DNA of 44,541 nt. It comes from an uncultured Oscillospiraceae bacterium (GTDB lineage Bacteria; Bacillota; Clostridia; Oscillospirales; Ruminococcaceae). Positions 26,220 through 37,379 of the stretch are shown in pieces (the first letter of the stretch is position 1; every line of letters begins with the position of its first letter). The notes under the pieces were generated by a model, which ran no database searches, was not told the DNA's origin, and was given only the letters and a program-made list of their open reading frames with translations. The position numbers and the translations under genes are program-made. Location: assembly GCA_934481445.1 (NCBI GenBank), contig CAKSPC010000022.1:1-44541 (forward strand), given 5' to 3'.

Positions 26220-27323
26220 ATGAAAATGAAGAAAATACTCGCAGCAATGACCGCAGGATTAATGTGTGTGGGATTTGCGGCCTGCTCCGCGAACAACGCT
26301 CCCGCTGTATCGGGTTCAAATGCTGATTCCTCTGCGAATATCTCTGAAAACACCGCTGCATCCGAAGCCGAAAGCACTCCCGCCGAAAGCACCGCAGACA
26401 CATCCGCTGAGGACAGCGCCGCGCTTTCGGGCAAGGTCACGGTTTATATGCCCTCTCCCGCGGGACTTGCGGACAAGCTCGCCGCTGATTTTACAGACAA
26501 GACGGGCGTGCAGGTTGATGTATTCCAGGGCACAACAGGCGAGATACTCGCAAGACTTGAAGCAGAAGCAGCAAACCCTGTCGCAGACGTAGTTATCCTT
26601 GCTTCGTGGTCGGACGGACTTTCGATGAAGGCTGATGGAAAGATAATGAGCTATACCCCTGCGAATGCCGACAAGATAGTTGACGGCTGGATAGACGATG
26701 ATAATACTCTGTTCGGCTACAGCGCTTCCGCAGTCGGTATCATTTACAACACGACCGTTATCCCCGAGATGTCCGCAGACTGGACAGGACTTGCGGATGA
26801 GCAGTTCAGGGGACTTCTGGCGATTCCCGACCCCGAGAAGTCGGGCGCCTGCAAGGACTTCGTTGCGGGTTTTGTCAACGCGTTTGGCTGGGACGCTTTC
26901 GAGGGTATGGCGGCCAACGGAATGATAGTTCCAGGAGCGAACAAAGCTGCTCTTGAAGCTGTAACCACGGGCGAAGTCGGCGCGCTTGTTGCAGGCGTGG
27001 ATTACAATGCATATTCCTCCATCGCAAAGGGCGAGCCCCTCGCTATTTACTACCCCGCAGGCGGAACTGTTGTAAATCCCCGTCCCGCAATGATAATGAA
27101 CACCGCTCCGAATGTTGACAACGCCAAAGCTTTCGTTGATTACCTCTTCTCCGACGACGCGCAGAAGCTGGTCGCGGACGCATATCTTCTCCCCGGCAGA
27201 AGCGACGTTAAGTGTGAGGGCAGGTCAAATCTTGAGGATATCCCCCGGATCGAGTGCGACTGGGACAAGATGATGGAGATTGCTTCCGACTCCGCGGCAA
27301 AAATAAACGAGATCTGCGGCTGA
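26220..27323 (+). CDS. ABC importer binding lipoprotein, ferric-type
   Basis: 367 residues. The signal ends in a lipobox 'GFAAC', and a Ser/Ala/Glu-rich linker (~25-75) tethers the binding domain to the membrane. Family segments include 'VTVYMPSPAGLADKLAADF', 'YSASAVGIIYNT', 'VPGANKAALEAVTTGEVGA', 'YYPAGGTVVNPRPAMIM' and 'LPGRSDVK'. This is the FbpA/FutA/AfuA-like group whose members bind ferric ion through tyrosines, but relatives bind 2-aminoethylphosphonate or other anions. Iron is the first guess. Confidence 0.85.
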   Translation: MKMKKILAAMTAGLMCVGFAACSANNAPAVSGSNADSSANISENTAASEAESTPAESTADTSAEDSAALSGKVTVYMPSPAGLADKLAADFTDKTGVQVDVFQGTTGEILARLEAEAANPVADVVILASWSDGLSMKADGKIMSYTPANADKIVDGWIDDDNTLFGYSASAVGIIYNTTVIPEMSADWTGLADEQFRGLLAIPDPEKSGACKDFVAGFVNAFGWDAFEGMAANGMIVPGANKAALEAVTTGEVGALVAGVDYNAYSSIAKGEPLAIYYPAGGTVVNPRPAMIMNTAPNVDNAKAFVDYLFSDDAQKLVADAYLLPGRSDVKCEGRSNLEDIPRIECDWDKMMEIASDSAAKINEICG

Positions 27324-27327
27324 CGGC

Positions 27328-28992
27328 ATGAAAACGATCAGAATCAGAAAATACCTGCCGCTGATAATTATTGCGGCCGTGCTGATATTCCTGATCGTCT
27401 GCCCGCTTGTCGTGATATTTCTCAGGGCGGTCATAAGAGATGGCCGCCTTGATTTTGTCACGGCATGGCAGACGCTGACGGAAAGCGAAAATGCGCGGAT
27501 GATATTCAACTCCCTGCTGCTGGGAGTCCTCGTGGTGGCAGGCTCTACCATCATTGCCGCGCCGCTTGCGTATCTTTTTTCCCGCACCTGCTTTGCAAAA
27601 TACCGTTTTTTTGATATAATATTCATGATACCATTTATGACGCCGCCGTACATTGCTTCTATGGGATGGATATTATTCATGCAGAAGCGAGGGTTGCTGC
27701 AGCAGCTTATCCCCGCCGCCGCGGGCAGCGAGAACCGGTTCTTCACGCTGGGCGGGCTTGTGCTGGTGATGAGCCTGCACGTTTTCCCGTTTATGCTGAC
27801 GATACTGAAGAATGCAATGCTTAATATCCCATCCGGTCTTGAGGAAGCGGGGGCAGTGTTCGGAGCTTCGTTCGGGAGCAGGCTTCGGAAGATATTCATG
27901 CCGCTTATCAGCGGAAACTACGCCATAGGAGCGCTGCTGGTATTCGTAAAGACCATTGCGGAATACGGGACCCCCGCGACCCTCGGAAAGCGTATAGGGT
28001 ACTATGTTTTCACAACGGAAATACACCGTTACGCCACCGTGGCGCCGATAGATTTCGGCAAATCCGCCGTGCTGGCTTCAGTGCTGGTTGGTGTGTGCCT
28101 TGTGATGTGGTTTTTGCAGAATTACGTTACTTCCCGCAGGAGCTACAATCTTGTAAGCGGAAAGGGCAGCCGGTTCGCCGAGATAAAGCTCCGCACGCCC
28201 GTGAAAATACTCGGCTGGGCGTATATTGCAGCTGTGCTTCTGCTGTCGGTTGGAGTTCCGTATTTCTCGGTTATTTCAACATCGCTGATAAAACTGCGCG
28301 GCTACGGTTTTCAGGCAGGGAACTTCACGCTTCAGCATTACATCGACCTGTTCACCGAAAACGAAAAGGGAATACGCGCGCTCATGAACAGCCTTATCCT
28401 TGCTGTAAGCGCCGCGACCATCTGCGCTGTTCTCGGAACGCTCATCGTTATCGCGGTCCGCAGATCCAAATCAAAGCTCGGCAAAGCTGTGGAGGTCATC
28501 GGGCTGATGCCCGAAATGCTTCCGGGAATTGTTCTGATTATAGGCATCATGTTATTTTGGAATCAGATTTACAACATAATTCCGCTGTACAATACGCTTG
28601 GAATAATGATACTTGCATATGTGGCGCTGTTTCTGCCGTATACTGTGCAGTATGTCACATCGTCGTTCACGCAGATATCCGACAGCCTTGAAGCGGCGGC
28701 GAGGGTTTTCGGCGGAAGTCCGATGTATATATTCCGTCGGGTGACGCTGCCGCTTATCATGAAAGGCGTGTTTGCGGGGTGGACGATGACGTTCATCATT
28801 GCGTTCCGCGAGCTTGTGACGGCAAGCCTTATCGCACCGCCGAATACGCTGGTCGTTTCAACATATATCGTGCGCGAGTTCGAGCAGGGAAGCGTATCGG
28901 TGGGCATGGCGATGGCGGTGCTGTGCGTTTTGTTCACAACGACGGCGCTGCTAATACTGAACAGATTTATTGACCGACAAAAGGGGCGTTGA
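27328..28992 (+). CDS. ABC importer permease with two fused permease domains, FbpB-like
   Basis: 554 residues with about 12 membrane helices. Two BPD-type permease halves each carry an EAA loop for the ATPase: 'EEAGAVFGASFGSRLRKIFM' near residue 175 and 'LEAAARVFGGSPMYIFRRVT' near 460. This fused layout is the rule for ferric and aminoethylphosphonate importers. It follows the binding-protein gene by 4 bases and ends 1 base before the next gene. Confidence 0.92.
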   Translation: MKTIRIRKYLPLIIIAAVLIFLIVCPLVVIFLRAVIRDGRLDFVTAWQTLTESENARMIFNSLLLGVLVVAGSTIIAAPLAYLFSRTCFAKYRFFDIIFMIPFMTPPYIASMGWILFMQKRGLLQQLIPAAAGSENRFFTLGGLVLVMSLHVFPFMLTILKNAMLNIPSGLEEAGAVFGASFGSRLRKIFMPLISGNYAIGALLVFVKTIAEYGTPATLGKRIGYYVFTTEIHRYATVAPIDFGKSAVLASVLVGVCLVMWFLQNYVTSRRSYNLVSGKGSRFAEIKLRTPVKILGWAYIAAVLLLSVGVPYFSVISTSLIKLRGYGFQAGNFTLQHYIDLFTENEKGIRALMNSLILAVSAATICAVLGTLIVIAVRRSKSKLGKAVEVIGLMPEMLPGIVLIIGIMLFWNQIYNIIPLYNTLGIMILAYVALFLPYTVQYVTSSFTQISDSLEAAARVFGGSPMYIFRRVTLPLIMKGVFAGWTMTFIIAFRELVTASLIAPPNTLVVSTYIVREFEQGSVSVGMAMAVLCVLFTTTALLILNRFIDRQKGR

Positions 28993-28993
28993 T

Positions 28994-30043
28994 ATGTATT
29001 TGAAGATTGCGGGCGGCTGCGGCGAGCATGGCAGGAATTGTTTTTTCGTGGACTGCGCGGCGCCGTTTCTCGTTGACTGCGGAATAATGGCGGGGGCGGA
29101 CGATCCGTTTCCCCGCCTTGCGGAAAATGAAATAATGCGGCTGAATTATGTGTTCCTGACGCATTCACACTCAGATCATACGGGCGCGCTTCCGTGGCTT
29201 TATGAGCACGGTTTTTCGGGAGTTGTGGTTGCGGCTGCGCCGACTCTGGAGCAGATCCCGTTCAAACCGAAACGAACCATTGCGTTGGAAAATCTGAACG
29301 GAGTGATAGGCGGGATAAAATTTTCATACGGCAGGAGCGGGCACTGTCAGGGGTCGGTGTGGTATGAGTTTGCTGTTTCCGAAAGGAAGCTGCTGTTTTC
29401 GGGGGATTATACGGAAAATTCGCTGATGTATCACTGCGACACGATACGTGGCAGAAGCGCCGATATTGCGGTGATCGACTGCGCCTACGGCAGCGACGGG
29501 AGCAGATTTTCGGAATGCTGCGATGAAATAATCTCTGCTGTTTCCGAGATGAAGGGAGAGCACAGACCGGTAGTGTTCCCGGTGCCCAAATACGGCAGGG
29601 GGATTGATCTTCTGCGGCTGTTCAACGAGAAAATCCCGGAGCTTACCTGCTGCGGGGACGAGCATTTTATGCATTGTGTCAGCAGTCTTTCGGAGGACTT
29701 CTGGTTCAAAAACAAGACGCTTCGAGCAAATTTGTACAATTCGGAATCTCCGTGCGATATCCTGTTTCTTAGCGATCCGCAGCTTCGGGACTGCTGCGCG
29801 CGGAAAATCACCGAAAATATTCTTGCGGGCGGTGGTTCGGCTGTGATGACGGGCACAACGGAACGCGGTTCGGCAAGTGAAAGGCTGATAGGCAGCGGAA
29901 AAATGAAGCTTCTCAGATATCCCGTACATCAGAATTACGCTGAATTTACGGAACTTGTAAAGCAGAATGATTTCGGCAGGGTGATCCCATATCATTCGCC
30001 CGAGATTTCTGTTGAAGAATGTGGTTCGGAAATCGTTTTTTAA
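28994..30043 (+). CDS. Metallo-beta-lactamase-fold hydrolase, beta-CASP-like
   Basis: 349 residues from the ATG at 28994, one base after the permease stop, with AAAAGGGG ahead. The metal-binding set is present: HSHSDH (H57, H59, D61, H62), a later His in 'GRSGHCQGSV' and Asp in 'FSGDYTEN'. The C-terminal half ('FPVPKYGRGIDLLRLFNE', 'VMTGTTERGSASERL', 'YPVHQNYAEFTELV', 'IPYHSPE') has the layout of beta-CASP nucleases and related hydrolases. Tight coupling to an importer is unusual for an RNA nuclease, so a small-molecule role on the imported substrate is an alternative. Confidence 0.8.
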   Translation: MYLKIAGGCGEHGRNCFFVDCAAPFLVDCGIMAGADDPFPRLAENEIMRLNYVFLTHSHSDHTGALPWLYEHGFSGVVVAAAPTLEQIPFKPKRTIALENLNGVIGGIKFSYGRSGHCQGSVWYEFAVSERKLLFSGDYTENSLMYHCDTIRGRSADIAVIDCAYGSDGSRFSECCDEIISAVSEMKGEHRPVVFPVPKYGRGIDLLRLFNEKIPELTCCGDEHFMHCVSSLSEDFWFKNKTLRANLYNSESPCDILFLSDPQLRDCCARKITENILAGGGSAVMTGTTERGSASERLIGSGKMKLLRYPVHQNYAEFTELVKQNDFGRVIPYHSPEISVEECGSEIVF

Positions 30044-30080
30044 TGTTCTGAATTGCGATAAAATATATTATAACTAATTA

Positions 30081-30109
30081 TTGACAGGATGCGGATAGAG
30101 TGTTATAAT
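30081..30109 (+). promoter_or_regulatory. Promoter of the small GNAT gene
   Basis: TTGACA (30081-30086), 17 bases, TATAAT (30104-30109), a full consensus match. Confidence 0.85.
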
Positions 30110-30163
30110 ACAACTGATGAATTGTATGATTAATCGGAAGTTATTTGAACGGAGTATTTTAAT

Positions 30164-30613
30164 ATGGAAATTAGAAAGGCGGAAATCAAAGATTTAGATA
30201 CCGTTGTCAGGCTGAAAATGGCTATGTTCAAAGAAGTAGGTTCAATAGCCTTGTTACAGGATAACGCCGAAGAAAAGATATATGCAAAATATCAGGAATT
30301 GTATGAAAAGGACATGGGCTGTCATTATTTGATATATGAAAATGATACCATTATTGCGTGTGGCGGCGCAATAATCAAAGATGATGTTCCTTTTTGTTTT
30401 TTCAAAACACCAATGTATGGATATATTATCGATGTATATTGTATTCCCGAAAAAAGAAGAAACGGTTATTCGTCAAGAATAATTGAAGAACTGTTGAAAT
30501 GGCTTATGGCTAAGGGCGTTCATAACATAAAACTTAAACCATCAGCGGCAGGAAAGCATTTATATGAAAAGTTCGGTTTTGGCAATTCCGGGGAAATGGA
30601 ATTGTGGATTTAA
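30164..30613 (+). CDS. GNAT family N-acetyltransferase
   Basis: 149 residues, a full single GNAT domain. 'IIDVYCIPEKRRNGYSSRIIEELLKWLM' contains motif A with R-R-x-G-Y-S, and 'LKPSAAGKHLYEKFGF' is the usual motif B end. The acceptor is unknown. Base composition is clearly more AT-rich than in the flanking operons, which suggests later acquisition. It has its own strong promoter and is followed by the SMI1/KNR4 gene. Confidence 0.85.
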   Translation: MEIRKAEIKDLDTVVRLKMAMFKEVGSIALLQDNAEEKIYAKYQELYEKDMGCHYLIYENDTIIACGGAIIKDDVPFCFFKTPMYGYIIDVYCIPEKRRNGYSSRIIEELLKWLMAKGVHNIKLKPSAAGKHLYEKFGFGNSGEMELWI

Positions 30614-30690
30614 TAATTGTTTGAATTACATATTCCCGTTTATTGCGCAGTTACACTAACACAAAATCCAAGTTTAAGGTAGAACCAACG

Positions 30691-31125
30691 ATGTATAAAG
30701 AATTGATATCCGGGCTTACCCAAGAAATTAAGTGGGTAAAAATCCAGCATCCATGCCCCGAAGAAACTATTAATAACGCCGAAAAAGCGATAGGCTATCC
30801 CTTTCCGAAAGAACTTCGCGCACTGCTTCGTGAAATGAACGGCGACGGATATCTTCTCCTGTCGGCGGAGGAAATTGTTAAACAGGCGAATCTCAACAGA
30901 AAAGTCCGACAGGAGTACGGCGATGAAGAATTTACGAAAGAGCTGGATAAGCTGATCTTTTTTGCGGAAAACGGCTGCGGTGATTATTACTGCTACCATG
31001 CCGATGCGGACGGAATTGTTGATGAAACCGCGATTTACATTTGGGAGCACGAGGAATCCTGCCTGAAACAGGTCGCCTCAGACATGGCGGAACTTATCAC
31101 AAGATATTATCACGACGAAATATAA
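30691..31125 (+). CDS. SMI1/KNR4 (SUKH) family protein
   Basis: 144 residues from the ATG at 30691, preceded at a distance by AAGGT. The N-terminal 'CPEETINNAEKAIGYPFPKELRALLREMNGDG' pattern is the SUKH fold start; 'FFAENGCGDYYCYHADADG' and 'IYIWEHEE' are the next conserved strands. SUKH proteins often serve as immunity proteins against polymorphic toxins, but many stand alone with unknown roles. No toxin gene is visible here. Confidence 0.8.
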   Translation: MYKELISGLTQEIKWVKIQHPCPEETINNAEKAIGYPFPKELRALLREMNGDGYLLLSAEEIVKQANLNRKVRQEYGDEEFTKELDKLIFFAENGCGDYYCYHADADGIVDETAIYIWEHEESCLKQVASDMAELITRYYHDEI

Positions 31126-31166
31126 AATCGAGGTGGGCAACTGAAGCTCACCTCGATTTTGTTTTT
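31124..31166. terminator. Bidirectional terminator
   Basis: A 15-bp stem (31124-31138 with 31146-31160, one wobble) with a 7-base loop is followed by GTTTTTAT rightward and preceded by A-rich DNA for the leftward chromate genes. It overlaps the last bases of the SMI1 gene. Confidence 0.8.
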
Positions 31167-31731
31167 ATAACCCCAGCGCATATCCCGCCGCAATACCTAT
31201 GACCGCGGATAGGACTATTATTATAATAGGGTGTATCTTTTTGAACGCCAGCACCACCGACAGCACTGCAATTGCAAGGGTGATATACAGGTCGATATCC
31301 TCAAAGCGGGTCAGTGCCGCGCCGTTTGGAAACAGCACGGTCATTCCGACGGAAACAGCCGCCGCGCCGATAAGTCCGACCACCGCGGGCTTAAGCCCAG
31401 TCATAGCGCCCGAAACAACGGTGCTGTCCTTAAATTTATCGTAAAACTTCGCGACTGCAAGAATTATTATAAAAGATGGAAGAACCACGCCGAATGTTGC
31501 GCAGAACCCGCCGAGCCATCCTCCCACATTCATGCCGACGTAGGTCGAAACATTTATTGCAAACGGCCCCGGTGTGCTTTCGCTGACGGCGATGAAATCC
31601 ACCAGCTGTTCATCTGATAGCCAGCCGTGCGCTTCTATTTCCTGCCGAATCATCGGCAGCATCGCATATCCGCCGCCGAAAGTAAACGCGCCTATTTTCA
31701 GAAATGTGAGGAAAAGGTCAAGATACATCAT
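31165..31731 (-). CDS. Chromate transporter, short-chain subunit 2
   Basis: 188 residues with about six membrane helices. It carries 'FLKIGAFTFGGGYAMLPMI' and 'ESTPGPFAINVSTYVG', the two signatures of each ChrA half. It overlaps the preceding half by 4 bases (ATGA type). In Firmicutes these short paired proteins form the transporter as a heterodimer. Real substrates in gut bacteria are unproven and may be another oxyanion. Confidence 0.9.
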   Translation of the reverse strand: MMYLDLFLTFLKIGAFTFGGGYAMLPMIRQEIEAHGWLSDEQLVDFIAVSESTPGPFAINVSTYVGMNVGGWLGGFCATFGVVLPSFIIILAVAKFYDKFKDSTVVSGAMTGLKPAVVGLIGAAAVSVGMTVLFPNGAALTRFEDIDLYITLAIAVLSVVLAFKKIHPIIIIVLSAVIGIAAGYALGL

Positions 31732-32273
31732 CCGTGCTTCCTCCTTGCGGCTAATGCGGCGACGATCCCCACCGCCGCGCAGCCGATTATTATGTAAAGC
31801 ACGTTTATATCAAGAAATGCCGATACGACGAATGCTATTGCCATCAGTATGTAGGACATCGCGCCCTTTGGACACTGCCTGAACATCGACCACAGCGCTT
31901 TCAGTATCAGCGCCAGCACCCCCGCGCGTATTCCGAAGAATGCATATTTCACGGCCTTTATTTCGGAAAATTGCTCCAGCGCCAGCGAAAGCAGCGATAT
32001 TATCAAAAATGACGGCAGAACGACTCCTACTGTTGCAAGCAGCGCGCCCGAAAACCCGCAGACGCGGTATCCGACGAATGTCGCAGCATTCACGGCGATG
32101 GGACCCGGGGTGGATTCGGCGATGGAAACAACCTCGAGGATGTCGTCGTCGCTTATCCAGCAGCGCTTTTCGGCGATGTCTTTTTGAATCAGCGGTATCA
32201 TCGCGTATCCGCCGCCGAATGTGAATGCTCCTATTTTAAGAAATGCAAGGAACAATTGCAGTTGTTTTTTCAT
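31728..32273 (-). CDS. Chromate transporter, short-chain subunit 1
   Basis: 181 residues, the first of the pair, with the same signatures ('LKIGAFTFGGGYAMIPLI', 'ESTPGPIAVNAATFVG') and a similar helix layout, so the two genes are paralogs placed in tandem. AGAGGATAA precedes the ATG, and a strong promoter lies about 40 bases upstream. Confidence 0.9.
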   Translation of the reverse strand: MKKQLQLFLAFLKIGAFTFGGGYAMIPLIQKDIAEKRCWISDDDILEVVSIAESTPGPIAVNAATFVGYRVCGFSGALLATVGVVLPSFLIISLLSLALEQFSEIKAVKYAFFGIRAGVLALILKALWSMFRQCPKGAMSYILMAIAFVVSAFLDINVLYIIIGCAAVGIVAALAARRKHG

Positions 32274-32309
32274 GTTTATCCTCTTTGATTTGCACTTGTT
32301 GTCGAAACA

Positions 32310-32338
32310 ATTATATCACAATCGGCGTTGCAAGTCAA
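32310..32338 (-). promoter_or_regulatory. Promoter of the chromate transporter pair
   Basis: On the minus strand TTGACT (32338-32333), 17 bases, TATAAT (32315-32310). Confidence 0.8.
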
Positions 32339-32363
32339 CGTTTTTCGGTGAGAGATAAAACGG

Positions 32364-32396
32364 CGAAAGCTGCCCGCTTGACGGCAGACAGCTTCC
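32364..32396 (-). terminator. Probable terminator of lacZ
   Basis: On the minus strand AAGCTG and CTGCCG face CGGGCAG and CAGCTT with a bulge, followed by GTTTTATC. The stem is imperfect. Confidence 0.4.
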
Positions 32397-32403
32397 TTTT
32401 ATA

Positions 32404-35464
<3,061 letters not shown>

Positions 35465-35514
35465 TGCATGATATTATTATTTTATAACGATATGAATATC
35501 ACGGAGGTGTTTTT

Positions 35515-36321
35515 TTGTTTTTCTGCGATTATCCGATAATACGCGGTGAAAAAGAGCTGCCGCTGTATCTTCTCAACATGGGTCAGCAGCACTGCCAGGA
35601 TCACATAATCCGCCCCGATGGCTACCCGCATCCGCAGATACTTTATTGCACGAAAGGCGGAGGCACGCTTGTGCTTGGTGGGAGAAAGACCCCGATACCG
35701 CCTTTCACCGCAATATTCCTGCCCGCGCATTTCCCGCACGAATACTACCCCGACTGCGACATATGGGATGTTCACTGGGTCGTGCCGTGCGGGTATGCGG
35801 CGGATGAGGTGCTGGCACATTTCGGGCTGAAAAGTCCCGCGGTTTATCCGCTCGGGGATACAGCGGCGCTGGAGCATATTTTCAGAAAAATGCACGACGC
35901 GGTACGGTCTGACAGCGTTTTCGGGAACTACCGCGCTTCGGGATATCTATACGATTTTCTTATAGAGTTCTATAGGCTGATATCAGTTAAGGGTGTTTCG
36001 CTGGCACCGAATTCCGCGCTGATGAAAGCGGTGGATCACATTAATTATAACTATTCCCGCGCGATAACACTGGGTGACCTCTGCGACGCCGCCTGTGTTT
36101 CAAAGCAGCATCTTTGTCTGCTTTTCAGAACAACCCTCGGCGCCCGTCCGATGGAATATGTCGCCAAGCGGCGTATACAGGCGGCAAAGGAATTGCTGAA
36201 AGGCTCCGAAAAAAACATCGAGGATATTGCCGCGGAAACAGGCTTCTGCTCCGAAAGCTATTTCTGTAAGCTGTTTAAAAGGTATGAGGGCATATCCCCG
36301 TCAAAATTCCGAAAAGCATAA
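35515..36321 (+). CDS. AraC family transcriptional regulator
   Basis: 268 residues, probably starting at the TTG at 35515, seven bases after GGAGG; no suitable ATG is near. The N-terminal ~150 residues are a cupin-like ligand domain ('HIIRPDGYPHPQILYCTKGG', 'AIFLPAHFPHEYYPD'). The last ~100 form the double helix-turn-helix, 'ITLGDLCDAACVSKQHLCLLF' and 'IEDIAAETGFCSESYFCKLFKRYEGISP'. It is divergent from lacZ and its promoter shares DNA with the lacZ promoter, so it is the likely sugar-responsive regulator of beta-galactosidase. Confidence 0.9.
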   Translation: MFFCDYPIIRGEKELPLYLLNMGQQHCQDHIIRPDGYPHPQILYCTKGGGTLVLGGRKTPIPPFTAIFLPAHFPHEYYPDCDIWDVHWVVPCGYAADEVLAHFGLKSPAVYPLGDTAALEHIFRKMHDAVRSDSVFGNYRASGYLYDFLIEFYRLISVKGVSLAPNSALMKAVDHINYNYSRAITLGDLCDAACVSKQHLCLLFRTTLGARPMEYVAKRRIQAAKELLKGSEKNIEDIAAETGFCSESYFCKLFKRYEGISPSKFRKA

Positions 36322-36352
36322 AAATTTGCGGTGAAGCTTTGTTCTTCACCGC
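36321..36352 (-). terminator. Terminator behind the receiver-domain remnant
   Basis: GCGGTGAAG (36328-36336) and CTTCACCGC (36344-36352) form a perfect stem. Leftward it runs into AAATTTTTAT, so it belongs to the minus-strand remnant; the rightward AraC transcript would have the hairpin without a T-run. Confidence 0.7.
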
Positions 36353-36357
36353 GTTGG

Positions 36358-36450
36358 TCATTTGTGCTTGATAAGCCTGTACAGCTCCCGCTCGAGCAGC
36401 TTTATGTTTATCGGTTTTGAAAAATGCGCGTCCATGCCTGCGGCGACTCA
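36358..36450 (-). pseudogene. C-terminal remnant of a hybrid kinase/receiver domain
   Basis: On the minus strand the codons read 'VAAGMDAHFSKPINIKLLER' followed by 'ELYRLIKHK' and TGA (36360-36358). This is the end of a receiver domain, with the invariant Lys-Pro and last helix, matching 'QAGMNAHLSKPLDIK' of the kinase at 16842. An in-frame stop lies directly upstream and nothing else of the gene remains. Its terminator is still in place, so it is the 3' scar of a deleted gene. Confidence 0.75.
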
Positions 36451-36462
36451 CTCCCTATGCAT

Positions 36463-36492
36463 GCAGTGGTATTCTATCACGGCAGTGGTATT
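36463..36492 (+). repeat. Short direct repeat
   Basis: GCAGTGGTATT occurs at 36463-36473 and again at 36482-36492, immediately beside the truncated receiver remnant. Confidence 0.6.
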
Positions 36493-36543
36493 TTTTGCGT
36501 TCTGTTATATAAAATTTATATAGACGACATCTTAAAAAAAGAG

Positions 36544-36572
36544 TATACAATTCTAAATTAAAGTATTATAAT
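36544..36572 (+). promoter_or_regulatory. Possible promoter of the YoaK-type gene
   Basis: TATACA (36544-36549), 17 bases, TATAAT (36567-36572). The -10 is consensus and the -35 is weak. Confidence 0.4.
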
Positions 36573-36646
36573 AAATTCCGAAAATGGCACGGTGTATTTT
36601 CGCGTTTTTAATGTAACCGCGTATTAAGGTGCACAGGAGGTCCGTT

Positions 36647-37327
36647 ATGAGCAAAATCGGCTTTCACGGACAGATGTCCGATAAGTTCCGTTCTGCAGTC
36701 TTTATCATCCTTTCGGGTGGATTTCAGGACGCATATACATACTGCTGCCGCGGCGGAGTTTTCGCGAACGCACAGACGGGCAACATTGTGCTGATGTCTG
36801 CGGCACTCTTCCGCGGCGAGTGGGATTCGGTGATGAAATACCTCGTTCCTATATTGTCATTTTTGGTAGGAATAGCTGTGGCAGAACTTGTGCATATTCA
36901 TTATAAGCGCTTTGAGAAGATACATTGGCGGCAGATAGTGCTTATTGAGGAGATAATCCTGCTGTTTGCGGTGGGATTTATCCCCGAAACACTAAATGCC
37001 ATTGCGAATGCATTGGTTTCGTTCGTTTGCGCGCTTCAGGTGCAGACTTTCCATAAGATACACGGTCAGCCCTACGCCAGCACGATGTGCATAGGAAATA
37101 TGCGAAGCGGCATGGAAGCGCTTTGCGCATACTTCCGCTGCCGCGACAGGGAAGTGCTGCAAAAGGCGCTGACTTATTTCGCAGTCATACTCGTTTTTGC
37201 GGCGGGCGCGGGCATAGGAAGCGTTGTTTCAAACACACTTGGCAGCGGCGCAATATGGATCTGCTGCGTGCTGCTTTCGGTAAGTTTCTGCCTTATGTTC
37301 ATCCGCGAAAAGCAGGAAGAATCTTGA
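36647..37327 (+). CDS. YoaK/DUF1275 family membrane protein
   Basis: 226 residues from the ATG at 36647 with AGGAGG ahead; the frame is open 18 bases further up without a ribosome site. About six membrane helices are present. The family marks are 'SGGFQDAYTYCCRGGVFANAQTGNIVLM' in the first half and 'QVQTFHKIHGQPYASTMCIGNMRS' in the second. Its function is not established; members are often placed near transporters or stress genes. It ends 52 bases before atpB and may feed transcription into the ATP synthase operon. Confidence 0.88.
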   Translation: MSKIGFHGQMSDKFRSAVFIILSGGFQDAYTYCCRGGVFANAQTGNIVLMSAALFRGEWDSVMKYLVPILSFLVGIAVAELVHIHYKRFEKIHWRQIVLIEEIILLFAVGFIPETLNAIANALVSFVCALQVQTFHKIHGQPYASTMCIGNMRSGMEALCAYFRCRDREVLQKALTYFAVILVFAAGAGIGSVVSNTLGSGAIWICCVLLSVSFCLMFIREKQEES

Positions 37328-37379
37328 TAATCCCCGCCGAAAGGCGTTTATATAGATACAGAAAGAAAGGAGAAGTAAT

